This document shows, one piece after another, positions 37,287-48,321 of a stretch of 64,000 nucleotides of DNA; the stretch's first letter is position 1, and each line of letters starts with the position of its first letter. The stretch covers positions 25,948,247 to 26,012,246 of the forward strand of contig CM057830.1 of assembly GCA_030068075.1 (NCBI GenBank), read 5' to 3'. The translations under genes were made by a program, and so were the position numbers. Below the pieces are notes generated by a model. It did no database searches and was not told the DNA's origin. It was given only the letters and a program-made list of their open reading frames with translations. This stretch comes from Paguma larvata (Eukaryota; Chordata; Mammalia; Carnivora; Viverridae).

Positions 37287-38275
37287 CTAAGGAAATAATT
37301 CAATTTAAGCTGGCTGCGAAAATTACCACAACATACTAGAAATACAACAAAGGGAGGAAACATATAATCAGGATTCATGACACAATGAGTCCTTTCCTTC
37401 AAAATGGGATACACGCCCACCTACAGACATACATATACATGTCTCAGCCTTGCAAAAACTGTTCAGTGGTTTCGATGGTGTGAATCAAGTAGGGGATTGT
37501 CTGTATTCTACTTAGATCAGATACAAAAGGAAATAAAATTATTATTCCTTGCTGGAAAAATGTGTGAAAATGATGGCCTTTATACATTGCTGTTTTTGAA
37601 ATGATTTCGGTTTTCAAATGCAGGGATATCGCCACAATTGTTCATAGCATGATGGGTGTGAAGGTTATTTGTAAGCTGTTTGGTTTTGTTTTGTTTTGTT
37701 TTGTTTAGCTTGGATTTGCAAAGAAAATCCTTTAAAGAGCTAGATTACTTTCTTTCCACGACATGGCAATGGCATAATGAATATCATTTCAAAAATCCAT
37801 ACTGTGTAATATTAGAGTCCAGCGCGGTATGCCTGAGCAGAGTGACACAGTACGACTGATAGTCTGCAATAAGATACAATAACCAACAGCTCAAAGGTTT
37901 CTTTGCCTTCACGTTACACTTCACTTTACACTAAAATAATCTTATGACTGTTGAGTAAAAGATAATCCTTTTCTGTTCCTCATTTATTTAACCCAGTTTC
38001 TCAACCTTGGCACTACCATCATTTTCAAATTGCTAATTCTTTGTTTTGAGGGGCTATTTGGCACATCGGGGGATGCACAGAGCATCCGAGGCCTCCTCCA
38101 TCCACTACACGCCAATAGCATCTACCCCTCTTCAAGCTGTGACCAAAATGTCTCTAGACATTGCGAAATGTCCCCGAGGGGAGCAAAATCACTCTGGTTA
38201 AGGGCCATTGATATAACCAAATAATAACTTTCATATAAAAGACTTCATATGATAGGGGATATATAAAAATCTTAC
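37287..38275 (-). other. DMD: DMD intron 24
   Basis: 989 bp, by far the shortest intron, close to the human length as I recall it (about 990 bp). It contains a (TTTTG)n tract near 37682-37707 and a MER5A relic (37992-38210). No exon-like sequence besides its flanking exons. Confidence 0.9.
37992..38210 (-). mobile_element. MER5A-like hAT DNA transposon relic
   Basis: Begins cccagtttctcaaccttggcac and ends actctggttaagggccattg, the two diverged termini of MER5A read in reverse. The interior has gggatgcacagagcatcc and atgtctctagacattgcgaaatg. Confidence 0.85.
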
Positions 38276-38389
38276 CCTGCACTGTTTCAGCTGTTTTTTC
38301 AAAATTTCTGAGTCCCCGAGGGCAGGCCATTCCTCCTTCAGGAAAACATCAACTTCAGCCATCCATTTCTTCAGAGTTTTTATGTGATT
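38276..38389 (-). CDS. DMD: Dystrophin exon 24
   Basis: 114 nt, 38 codons, from NHIKTLKKWMAEVDVF to LKQCR. It encodes the repeat 6/7 boundary and the conserved Trp and heptad pattern of a new spectrin-like helix. The acceptor is gattctag with a T-rich tract. The donor lies after the AGG Arg codon (AGG|gtaaga); this placement gives exactly the human length and keeps phase 0. Exon 24 is separated from exon 25 by the shortest intron in the window (989 bp). Sequence is close to human, with few substitutions. Confidence 0.97.
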
Positions 38390-38999
38390 CTAGAATCAGA
38401 CACCCATTTTAAGCATTACTGGGGTGCTGGTTTCTCTTAACACAATTCATCACAGTGATATTTATGAATACACGCCCAGGAACAATTCCCTTGTTTGAAG
38501 GATGTCTCTAAGTAGCTCTTCAGGAAAAGAATATTTTTACTAAGACTGCATTTTATGGTCTACAGTATGAGCACTGGTGTATGAAGTCTGCTATTGTTAA
38601 AAATAAAAAATTACTACCAAATGTGGTTTTATGATGTTACTCTTGAGAACGTTAAATCATATCCCCCTCTAGAGAAATTTTAAGTTACAAAACAACTCAT
38701 GATAATACTAACAATGTGCCCTTACAGTGCATAAAACAAACTATGAACAATAAACTCAATGTAATGGTGTCTTTATAGCCTCCCTAAACCTGAACTTGCA
38801 CAAATTGTTTTCTACAGTTGACAGTTTAAATAGTCCCTCCTGTTGGGAACTTTGCAGAACAAGATTTTGCCATCTTTAAAGGGAAAACTTCAGATTTTAA
38901 TTTCTTATTTGCTTGACCAGGCTGAAATCTGGTCAAGACCAGGTGAAAAATGTCATCTTTTATCATTTATAAATAGCCAAGTAACTCCCTTTATTCTTT

Positions 39000-39740
39000 C
39001 ATGTATTGCTTTTTCTCCCCCTCCGGCTTTGTTTTGGCTACTTTTCAAATGTATGGTTTTCAAGCTTTCTTCTTTTCCCCACGATTCATATATGCCGCCC
39101 AGATGTGCTATCTTCTTCCTTCTTAATTAAATTTCTGTTGAAAATATGTGCTTCACAGAAAGCTTCTCCTCCAATATGATTAATAATAATGCTTTCTAAA
39201 AGCATTTGACAAAATCTAAGAACTTCAGTTTTCAATATTATCATTTTGCTGCTATCTCTCGAGTCTGGTTTTGCGTTTCTTCCACATCGCCACTGTCCTA
39301 GTTCAGATCTTATCACTGGCTCCGTGTTTACTGCATTAGGTCTTTTTGGTATCGGCCTCGATCTAACCCTATGCTAATCCATTCTCCACATGGGTGTCAG
39401 TGTTATTCTTCTGTCCTCCTTCTCCATATCACAATGATGCTTTGAAAACAACGATCGATCATTTCTTTCCTGCTCTAAAATAGCGGTAACAGTTCCAAAT
39501 TATTATTACTTTTAGTTCCATCACTATTAGATTGTAATTCATGTCTCTCCAAAAGTGAGCCACTTCTGGCTAAGTGAACGCATCACTGCATTTTGTCAGA
39601 TCCCCTTTCTCCCTCTTTATCAACTGACTAAATTCTACTTTTTCAAGGTATAGCCCAGATAACCCAGATTCCAATAACATTTCATAACCCCTTGGCCCAG
39701 TTTATGTTGGACTTCTTTTCCGTCTATTGTCATGATGTTG
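39000..39740 (+). repeat. L2-like relic
   Basis: CT-rich sequence with L2-type phrases (tccacatcgccactgtcc, cttgatctaaccc-type) leading up to the MLT1 element. The L2 3'-end-like part continues after the LTR (40236-40300, cactagaaagtgagctcctggg). Confidence 0.45.
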
Positions 39741-39762
39741 ACCACACGGCTTAACTGACTTC

Positions 39763-40230
39763 CTATGTTGGCCAAATAATGACCTCCTAAGGGGTTCATG
39801 GCCCCATCCCTGGAACCTGTGAGTATGTTACCTTACATAGCAAAAAAATACTTTGCAGATGAGACTAAGGATTTGGAAGTGGGGAGATTATTCTGAGTTA
39901 TCTAGCCAGGCACAATGTAATCACAAGGGTTCTTAGTAAGATGGGGTCAGGAGTGTGAGAGCTAGGGAGAGGCTGTAAGATGCTGTACTGCTGAACTTGA
40001 AGAAAGAGGATGGGACTATCAGCCAAGAAATGCATGTCATTTCTAGAAGCTAACAACAACAAGGAAGCAGATTTTCTGCTAAAACCTCTAGAAAAGACAG
40101 ATTTTAGCATCGCTTCACCTTGATTTTAGCTCACTGCAACTGATTTTGGACTTCTGACCTCTAGAACTGTAGTAAATGTGGGTTGTTTTAAGCTACCGAT
40201 GTGTTACAGCAGCAACAGGAACCTAACACA
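39763..40230 (+). mobile_element. MLT1-type LTR (MaLR)
   Basis: Solo LTR-like block of about 470 bp: tccctggaacctgtgagtatgttacctt, ctttgcagatgagactaagg, caatgtaatcacaagggttctta, ccttgattttagctcactg, gacttctgacctctagaactg and a terminal gttacagcagcaacaggaacc. No retroviral coding sequence attached. Confidence 0.85.
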
Positions 40231-41120
40231 CTTACCGTTTCCCTTCACTAGAAAGTGAGCTCCTGGGTGGCGAGGACCATGTAATTATATGCTCTATTAC
40301 CTCTGGCAAAAGTGCGTGTGTGTGTGTGCGTGTGTGTGTGTGCGTACACATATGTTTATATGCAGTGACATGTTCATATGTATATGGGGCTTTATACAAT
40401 GTTTTAGGATTGCTCATTCTACTGCTTTGTAAGAGGTAAAAACAAACAACTAACAGGTGAACTGAGACCCAAACCCGGAAGCATCTTGTGCCACCATGCC
40501 ACAGTAAGGTCAGAGATTCATTCCAGCAGGAAGCTTTTTCACAGTAATTCGCCACATAAGAGAAGTATTACCTCGATCACTAAATATTTTAGAATGTAAT
40601 TGTTGGTTTACTATTTTCAGCTTAGCTGATTAGTAGTATGGTGCCAACATTCAAACAAATTAAGCCAGTAGGAGCTGGCCTGTGGAATGTAATAAGGTCA
40701 AATTTAGATAGACAATTACGAGTAAAATAGGCAGATAAATGATAGGACTATATTGCATGATAGATACTTATTTATCTATTCCTAAGCAAAATGATACCTG
40801 TATTAAAGGACAACCAGAATAAAGGAAAGACTAGTTTTGAAAATTATCAAGCTAAAAATATGTTTAAGTCCTATCAGTCTTGGTGAAAATAATGTAATTC
40901 TAAAGAAAATCTAAGAAGCCGAGCTCTTAATTACGGTTTTCTTAAAAGAAAGAGACAAAATACACTCATTTGAGAAAACTGTGTGTCTTCTGATCTTATC
41001 ACTGACTTTGAAGAACTATAGAGGTTAAATGTCTGTGCGCCTTTAAATTTTATAACACATCATTAGGGGAGAAACAAGCAAAGAAAAAACATGAATACAC
41101 AAAGTCCAATCCTGACTTAC

Positions 41121-41333
41121 CTGAATTTTTCGAAGTTTAGCCATATGCTCCTCGAGCTTTTGGCAATGCTCAAGCAGCTGGGACGACAGTTTCTTCCAGC
41201 GGCCCTCAACCTCTTCACACTCTGACTGGTACTTCCGGCTAATATCAGAGGGCGCTTTCTTCGACATCTCTTTCACAGTGGTGCTGAGATAGTTTAGGCC
41301 ACTTTGTTGATCTTGCAGAGAGCTTTGTAAAGC
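41121..41333 (-). CDS. DMD: Dystrophin exon 23
   Basis: 213 nt, 71 codons, in frame throughout, from ALQSSLQDQQSG to KLRKIQ. It covers the rest of spectrin-like repeat 6. This is the exon that carries the mouse mdx nonsense mutation; here it is open. The acceptor is a long T tract (15 T) followed by aattttgag, and the donor is CAG|gtaagtc, a good consensus. Compared with the human protein as I remember it, the middle shows SECEEVEG where human has SEFEEIEG, adding a cysteine. Two antisense SINEs sit just upstream; the nearer ends about 120 bp from the acceptor. Confidence 0.98.
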
Positions 41334-41452
41334 CTCAAAATTAAAAAAAAAAAAAAAGGAAACTACATGTATACTAACTGACAAATAATAACAAGTTTCA
41401 TTATACAGTTTCACTTACAACTTTCAATGAAATATACTTGAAATGAAAGCTA

Positions 41453-41662
41453 TGTGGGGTGCCCGGCTGGCTCAATCAGTTAAGCGCCCCACTTGGGCTT
41501 AAGTCATGATCTCGCACTCATGGGGTTGAGTCCCACATCGGGCTCTGTGCCGACAGCTCGGAGCCTGGAGCCTGCTGTGAATTCTGTGTCTCCTTCTCTC
41601 TCTGTCCTTACCCTGCTTGTGCTCTATTTCTGTCTCTCAAAAAATAAAATGTTCAAAAAATA
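41453..41662 (+). mobile_element. DMD: CAN-SINE just upstream of exon 23
   Basis: Complete element, antisense to DMD, with head ggtgcccggctggctcaatc. 12-bp target-site duplication aaatgaaagcta at 41441-41452 and 41663-41674 (perfect). Its near end is 120 bp from the exon 23 acceptor. Confidence 0.95.
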
Positions 41663-41754
41663 AAATGAAAGCTAAGGTATTCGAACACCTAGAAAAATAG
41701 ATTGTGTGCTGTAAGTTACAGAATAACTAGCAACAATTTAAATTATACTGTTTA

Positions 41755-41962
41755 TGGGGCACCTGGGTGGGTCAGTTGGCTGAGCATCCAACTTTGGCTC
41801 AGGTCATGATCTCACAGTTTGGGAGTTTGAGACCCACGTCAGGCTGTCTGCTATCAGTACAGAGAATGCTTTGGATCCTCTGACTCCCTCTCTCTCTGAC
41901 CCTCCCCTGCTCTCAGTCTCTCTCTCTCTATCAAAAATAACAATGAAAAAAAAGACAAACTG
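41755..41962 (+). mobile_element. CAN-SINE
   Basis: Head ggggcacctgggtgggtcag, CT tract, A-rich tail. Target-site duplication aattatactgttta at 41741-41754 and aattctactgttta at 41963-41976. Only 80 bp from the previous SINE, same orientation. Confidence 0.95.
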
Positions 41963-42206
41963 AATTCTACTGTTTATCATACAAGAAATTTGCACATTAA
42001 TACTTTCTTTAAAAATCTATGCCTGTTTTTATGAACAACATCAAACATATCAAAAACTGTATCTTAATGGGCCAGATTTTTAGCATACCTAATTTTATTA
42101 TATTGTCTGTATATTAATAACTGTATTTATGATACTTTTAGGGAGCTTAATTTAATTCTACTAAGCTTTTAGTAAGACAATTTCTGACCTTCCTAGTTAA
42201 AGATAT

Positions 42207-42289
42207 AAAGCCACGACTATCTCTCTCCAAAATTAAAACAAAAGTACTCAGGGAAAATAAAGTTACCTAACTGTCACACAAATAATGGA
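42207..42289. repeat. 83-bp duplicated segment, copy A
   Basis: Sequence starting aaagccacgactatctctc and ending cacaaataatgga. It recurs at 57263-57345 with two mismatches. It does not resemble any SINE, L1 or MIR part I know. Confidence 0.95.
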
Positions 42290-43366
42290 TCTATATATAC
42301 AGTTTCATATTTTTCACATTTTTTGCAGTGTTATAGTGAAATTCTAGAAAAATTTTGGGGAGAAATGATAGAGAAATGATAGAGTTGGTTTTACAAATGT
42401 CCAGTGTAACCTATGCCATCGCTTCTAACAGGATGTCTATCTTCAGATTTTCTCCACTCGATATTTATTTGTGACTTTATGGTTATGAAATAATAAAGGC
42501 TCCAGATAAAACATGGAAAAAATACCCATATATATATGATTTTAAGTAAACTTCCAGTGTTTCTATGTATAACTAAATACTGGATGTGTGAACATATTAC
42601 ATGCACACATAAACAAGCATGCCTTCTTTTACAAGGTAGCTTGTCCCCCAACGACATCAATTATAACTTTTATATTTGTATAACATCTTATGCCTATTTT
42701 GTAGCATTTTATTTTTTTTTACTTTAATTTTACTTCATTAAACTTGATTTATTATTTAGACAATACCTAGCATGCATATGACTACATTTTGAGCTAGGCC
42801 TTTTCTTGTGAGCATTTTCCCACATCATTAAGTATTTTTCAAAAGCATAAAATTTAATGGTTTCTTTGGTTCATTTAACCATTTCCCATTATTAGCTTTA
42901 CAAATTAACTTCTAGTTTTCCACTCCTGTAAGGTATGTTTATGACCTACCTATCTGTCCCCATCTATCTTTTGATTTTTTTAGTCTATTCTGATTACTGC
43001 CTACAATCAAGACTTCGGGAAAATAGTATTTACATGTACAATATCATGAATTATTTTGTATGTTATTGGGAAGTATTAAAACATTGTTCTCAGCAAAATT
43101 TTAATTCAATTTATGTTCCCACCAGAAAGCGAGAAAGGAGCTCACTGCTGCAGGACCCACACGTATTTTTTTTTTTTAACTTAGATGTGAAAAATGGTAT
43201 TTCATTTTACAAATTTGTACTTCATCCTTTACAATTCGAGTTACAACTTTCCATAGGTCTACTGGTTGTTTACGTCCCCTTTTTGTGACTTTCTTATGAA
43301 ATGAGACTTTCTCCCATATTCAGACACATATTTTCCTTAGTCTCATCTTTCTTTAAAATTGCCTCT

Positions 43367-43580
43367 TAGGGCGGTCGGTTGCCTCAGTCGGTTGAGCGTC
43401 CTACTTCAGCTCAGGTCATGATCTCGCGGTCTGTGAGTTCGAGCCCCGCGTCGGGCTCTGTGCTGACAGCTCAGAGCCTGGAGCCTGCTTCACATTCTGT
43501 GTCTCCCTCTCTCTCTGCCCCTTACCCACTCATGCTCTGTCTCTCCCTGTCTCAAAAATAAATAAACATTAAAAAAAATT
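43367..43580 (+). mobile_element. CAN-SINE, young
   Basis: Head altered (gggcggtcggttgcctcag) but the body is well preserved with intact CpGs (gttcgagccccgcgtcggg). Target-site duplication aaaattgcctct at 43355-43366 and aaaatcgcctct at 43581-43592. Confidence 0.95.
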
Positions 43581-44316
43581 AAAATCGCCTCTGGTATTTT
43601 TAGACTATTTGCAAGTGTGTTAACAATGTGTATGTTTCAGTAGCGTATGTTTTAAAATATTTTACTTAAAACTTTCTGCACAATTTATGCCTGCTGAAAT
43701 GTTTTGAAATTTTTTTAATATATGTGGTATTTTGTTTTGCCGAAACATCTGATACAAAGTTCTAACTACATCTTTTTGAGGTGCTTAATATAATTTCTCA
43801 ATAATATTTATAAACTATTTTTGTCTTCAATGTTTTATTTGCAAGTTTATTACTCCACTTCTCTAATTGATATGTCTTTGCACTCTTTTTAAAGTTATAG
43901 TTCTATTAAGTCACATATTCTTTAAAGTAAATTTTGAAATCATTCCAAGTATTAGAAACAAGAACAGTAACACGTTGCTTGGTGTGACAGTAGAGGAAAC
44001 AGCCTAAACAGGGCAATATACACTGAGAAATGTTTAAATAAAAATTTTTGGAAGAAATAAGTCTAAAATTACTTTCCTAAAACATAACATGTAATTCTTG
44101 AAAAAGAACTCTTGGTATAAGGGTTACATTTTAACTTTTCCTTATTTCTCAAAATGTAGACATAGCTCAGCTCATAAGTATAATTAATGAATGCTTTCTT
44201 ATCTTAAAATAATAAAATGTGATTGGATATACAACATGGGCTTTTCAGAATTAGTAGGAAAAGTATTCTAAAATCTCTTACGAATTATCTCTTTCATTTC
44301 CCATATTACTATTTTC

Positions 44317-44546
44317 CTTTCTTTAATTAAAAATTTTTTTAATGTTTATTCATTTTTGAGAGTCAGAGAGAGACATAGCATGAGCAGGGGAGGGGCAGAG
44401 AGAGAGGGAGACACAGAATGTGAAGCAGGCTCCAGGTTCTGAGATGTGAGCACAGAGACCAATGCGGGGCTCGAACCCACAAACTGTGAGATCATGATCT
44501 GAGCTGAAGTCAGACGCTTAACTGACTGAGCCACCCAGGCACCTCT
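44317..44546 (-). mobile_element. CAN-SINE
   Basis: Reverse copy with T tail, agcatgagcaggggagggg, a 3' body gctccaggttctgag and head ending gccacccaggcacct. Target-site duplication ccatattactattttc at 44301-44316 and ccatgttagtattttc at 44547-44562. Confidence 0.94.
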
Positions 44547-45043
44547 CCATGTTAGTATTTTCTATTACTTGATATAAAGCTGTTAAAAATTTAGGTAATA
44601 GAACTCAAAAAAAGAATAATGGTATTACAAAAGATTAGAGTTTAAAACTTACTTTATAACAACACTGATTTTACCACTGTTTGGGAATGTGAATGCAGTT
44701 ATAAAACAGCAACCAAGCTGCGGGGAATAATACTACAGCTTTTATAATAACTGAAATCAATGCATCTGAAAATACGTACTAAAGAAAGAATATACTTCAT
44801 AAGGAGACTATGACATTGTCTTCAAAGATGGAGTTTTTGTCTCATGGAGAAAAGGCACAATGTATAAAATATGCTGTTTTTAAAACTTTCATTTTTCCAA
44901 CTGGTCCACGATCATACCTGCCACCATTATTTTAATTCTATTGTTTTAAAGTTACACCAATGTACAAAGAAAAGTTACACCAAGGTGACTGCTTGATAGA
45001 TGCAGTGTGCACTGTTTTTTAAGACAGTCAAATATTCACAGAC

Positions 45044-45189
45044 CTGTAACTCTCCGAGTCTCTGTTCCATGAGGTCATATTCAGTGACAGTAACCTGAGG
45101 TACAGAGAGTTTGGTTTCTGACTGCTGGATCCACGTCAGGATGGTACTCATGGTCTCCTGATAGCGCAGGGGTGGCAAAGTGTCAAAAA
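45044..45189 (-). CDS. DMD: Dystrophin exon 22 (human numbering)
   Basis: Encodes the start of rod repeat 6 of dystrophin, the cytoskeletal protein linking F-actin to the sarcolemmal dystroglycan complex. The exon opens with the last two bases of a split Ile codon, then reads FDTLPPLRYQETMS and ends EQRLGELQ, matching human exon 22 with a few substitutions. Length is 146 nt as in human. The acceptor is ...ttttcataaag and the donor CAG|gtctgtg, which lacks the usual A at +3. It is the only exon in the window whose length is not a multiple of three, so its loss would shift the frame. A full-length L1 begins about 750 bp upstream in gene direction. Confidence 0.97.
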
Positions 45190-45409
45190 CTTTATGAAAA
45201 GGGAAAAGAAGACAATCATTTCACTATTTTAAAATTTGTCATTATGTTTTCCTAAGTTGTCAGCAAAAACTCAATCACGCTGCCAATTACTAATATTAAC
45301 AAGTTGTAGAAACTTGAAGATATAAATTAAAATGTGATTATGACACTGAAGATAAATTCCTACTTTATAAACGATATTTTGATGAGAAGTACACACACAC
45401 GCACACATA

Positions 45410-45580
45410 CACACATTGCAATGAATCTTCATATCAGCCTTGCAAGTTCAAAGGGTTAAAGTCATTTTTTTTTAAAGTTAGAAAATGGCAAAACAGAGAG
45501 GTGGTGTAATTCGCTCATGGTACCAGAGATGGTACTTGGAAGAGAAACCAAGTACGGTTCATATATACTGACTTTGAAGG
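45410..45580 (+). repeat. MIR relic
   Basis: Contains tcttcatatcagccttgcaag, gaaaatggcaaaacagagagg and tacttggaagagaaacc, a diverged MIR core. Confidence 0.6.
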
Positions 45581-45719
45581 CTACTCTCTTTGTGCGCTAT
45601 CATTTACCTCTGGAGAAAACAGTATCATTATCCACAGAAGATGATATTTAAAATTATATCCTGTCACCTCTTATTTTGCTAAAAAAAAAAAAACAACTCC
45701 GTGTATTTAGCATGTGTCT

Positions 45720-45924
45720 GAAACTCTAATAATGATTACACATATTATCATTCTTAATTCTTACCTGTGAGAAATGTGTCTTTATTCTTACTTACAGTTG
45801 AAGAAATTGAGGCTACAAAAAAAAAAAGGGGCCAACTACTTTGCTCACACTCAAGAGCCTAGTAAGTGATAGAGCCAGGGTTTTAAACCACGTTTATCTG
45901 GTTTCAAAGTCAAAATCACTACTC
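45720..45924 (+). repeat. MIR relic
   Basis: Contains gttgaagaaattgaggctac, ctcaagagcctagtaagtg and agagccagggttttaaacc. The full-length L1 inserted at its 3' end. Confidence 0.75.
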
Positions 45925-45940
45925 AAGAGAATACTTTCCG

Positions 45941-47383
45941 TGAGGAGGAGGGGCAACATGGCGGAGGAGTAGGGGGCTCCAGTATTTCGCTTGCCCTTTA
46001 AACGGGGACGACTGAAACCATAGTCTCTCTCAACTCCAAAAATCGGGGACGGGGGAAGGTGCTACAGCTAACAAGGAATGAAGGCGAAAACAGACACGGC
46101 CCAGCTAAACCGTGAGTTTAATCTGGGTCGGATAAAACGAACTCGAACTCGGGAAGTTGAGCTGAGGGGAGGGTGAGCGTCTTCGGAGATAGCTGGGAAA
46201 GTGCCGATCGAACAACATCTGAACGAGAGGGCCAGAGCGGGTGAGACGGCTACCATCCAGCCCCTAAATGCAGGGCTTTTGAAGAGAAGTTCAGTGGCAA
46301 ACAGCAGTACTACCCGCGCGCTGCCGGGACTGTGCCAACCCAGCCCCAAGCCGTGGGGACGCGCGCGCCGCCGGGACTGGCAGCGGGGACCCAGGCGGCA
46401 CCACCTACCGAGCACCTCTAACCCCGGCACAATTATAACAAAATCGGGGGTAGCAGACGGCCACGTCACCGCGCCACCCTCGCCCCGCGCCTCCGGGGCG
46501 CGCACGCCGCCGGGACTGGCAGCAGGGACCCAGGCAGCCCCAGGAGGCGGCTCCTGTGGGACACGGCCGGGTCACCATCCAGTGAACCGCACCAGGCCGG
46601 CATTGGCGGTGGAGAGAGAACAGAAATAAAGGGGCGAATAAAGCCTCCAGGACTGTTGGCGTGGGTCTGGAGAGACGCCATTGTTGTCTCACAAGCCAGG
46701 AAGTCACCCCAAAAGCCATGCCTGCAGCAGTGGAGGCGGGACCCGCCTACACCAAACCACGCCCCTCCCAACCTATCAGCCCGAGCGACTGAAGCCAAGT
46801 GGAGATTGCTGCCTGGAGTAACTCCAGTCATTTTTTCTTTTTTAAATTTATCCCTCCCTTTCTCATTCCTACCGATCCCCATCCCTGAGCTGGTCATCCA
46901 GGGTACTGACTAGCTTAAACATTTTTTTTTTTAACCCACTCTTTGAGGACATGTCCTACAATCTCTTCTTTACTTTCCTAGCCCTTTTTCTGGAATAACC
47001 AAGCCGTATAAGTTCATCTAGATGACATCCATCTTTATTCCTTTTCCCTCGCACCTGTCCTTATTCTGATTTCTATCAGTCTGGATTAAACCCTTTAGTC
47101 GCTCTACCTGGGCAAAGTCCATTTCCTTCTTCTCCCTGTACCAGTCATTATTCTGTCTATATATGCTCTGCCACCAGCACACTACATACCCTGTCCTTAA
47201 CGTGTAGCTGTTACTTCAGGACATTGCCCTCAGGGAGTCACTTGTTATTCTTTTTTCTGTTGTGAACTGCTTGTCTGGACCATTTGTCGGTACGTTTCAG
47301 TATTTCTGTGTTCTGTGTGTCTGTCAGTCTGTTTTCCTTTCCAGGGCAACTTCAAGAAACAACCCAAAACACATCCAGCCAAA
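45941..47383 (+). promoter_or_regulatory. L1 5' UTR / internal promoter
   Basis: 1.44 kb, strikingly GC- and CpG-rich (especially 46080-46620) in an otherwise AT-rich intron. It begins with a YY1-type motif caacatggcgg at 45954-45964, the position where L1 promoters of other mammals also carry a YY1 site. A unit with core gccgccgggactggcag occurs at 46368 and again 139 bp downstream, with a partial third copy near 46313. Promoter function is inferred from L1 biology; an antisense promoter activity would point toward DMD exon 22. Confidence 0.75.
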
Positions 47384-48237
47384 ATGACGAGACGGAAGAA
47401 TTCTCCTCAAAAGAATCTACAAGAAGCAGTGACAGCTCAAGAATTAATGAAAACAGATATAAGCAACATAACAGAACATGAATATAGAATGATAATCATA
47501 AAACTAATCGCCGGCCTTGAAAAAAGCTTAGATGAATGCAAGGGGTCCCGCGCGGCAGAGTTCAAGGACCTTAAAAACGGTCAGGAAGAATTAAAGAAGA
47601 CATTGGAAGAAATACAGGGGAAACTGGAAGCAGCCACAGCACGGATTGAAGAGGTAGAGGAAAGAGTTAGTGCATTAGAAGAAAAAATCATTGAAAAAGT
47701 GGAAGCAGATAAAGAGAGAAGCTGATCCAGGAACAGGAAAGGAGAATTCGAGAGCTGAGCGATGCACTCAAAAGAAACAATATCCGTATCAAAGGAGTTC
47801 CAGAGGAAGAAGAGAGAGAGAAAGGAGTCGAAGGGGTTCTTGAACAAATCATTGCTGAGAACTTCCCCAACATGAGGAAGGAAACGGGCATGGAAATCCA
47901 AGAGGCACAGAGAACTCCCCTCAGACATAACTTGAATAGACCTTCTGCACGGCACATCATAGTGAAGCTGGCAAAATACAAAGATAGGGAGAGAATCCTG
48001 AAAGCAGCTAGGGACAAAAGAACCCTAACATACAAAGGGAGACATATAAGGGTAGTAGCAGACTTATCTACGGAAACTTGGCAAGCCAGAAAGGAATGGC
48101 AGGATATCTTCAATGTGATGAGCAAGAAGGACATGCAACCAAGAATTCTGTATCCGGCAAGCCTGTCATTCAGAATAGAAGGAGAGATAAAGGTTTTTCC
48201 CAACAAACAAAAACTCAAAGAAATTTATCACAAATAA
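47384..48237 (+). pseudogene. L1 ORF1 (RNA-binding protein), frameshifted
   Basis: Starts ATG at 47384 (MTRRKNSPQKN). The first 114 codons include a long charged coiled-coil (about 47530-47720, rich in E, K and L heptads), as expected for the trimerising region of L1 ORF1p. The frame then breaks by the net loss of one base near 47720, where a stop appears at 47723-47725. The second half (from about 47730, including ERILKAARDKRTLTYKG) continues in the next frame to a stop at 48237 and corresponds to the RRM and C-terminal domain. Total about 285 codons, somewhat shorter than human ORF1p (338). Confidence 0.9.
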
Positions 48238-48321
48238 ACCAGCACTGCAAGAGATCCTGAGGGGCACTCTATGAAGGCAAGGTTGCAAAGAACACAGACT
48301 GCCAGGGACAGCCTTACAAAC

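Larger units (their letters stand above)
38390..41120 (-). other. DMD: DMD intron 23
   Basis: 2731 bp. It contains L2-like sequence (about 39000-39740), an MLT1-type LTR (39763-40230) and a TG-rich tract (40312-40345). 38400-38990 and 40450-41110 appear unique. No young SINE or L1 in this intron. Confidence 0.9.
41334..45043 (-). other. DMD: DMD intron 22
   Basis: 3710 bp. It contains three plus-strand SINEs (41453-41662, 41755-41962, 43367-43580) and one minus-strand SINE (44317-44546). It also holds the 83-bp segment 42207-42289 that recurs in intron 21. 42290-43350 and 44560-45000 look unique and AT-rich. Confidence 0.9.

Noticed and set aside
39763..40230. Endogenous retrovirus
   Set aside because: Only a solo MLT1-type LTR is seen; no gag, pol or env sequence nearby.
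46080..46900. CpG island of a host gene at 46080-46900
   Set aside because: It is the 5' UTR of the full-length L1: target-site duplications and both ORFs follow in order.
47872..48218. Minus-strand frames of 120-200 codons within the L1 (for example 47688-48218 and 48892-49485)
   Set aside because: They are antisense shadows of L1 ORF1/ORF2 coding sequence, with L1 codon bias explaining their length.
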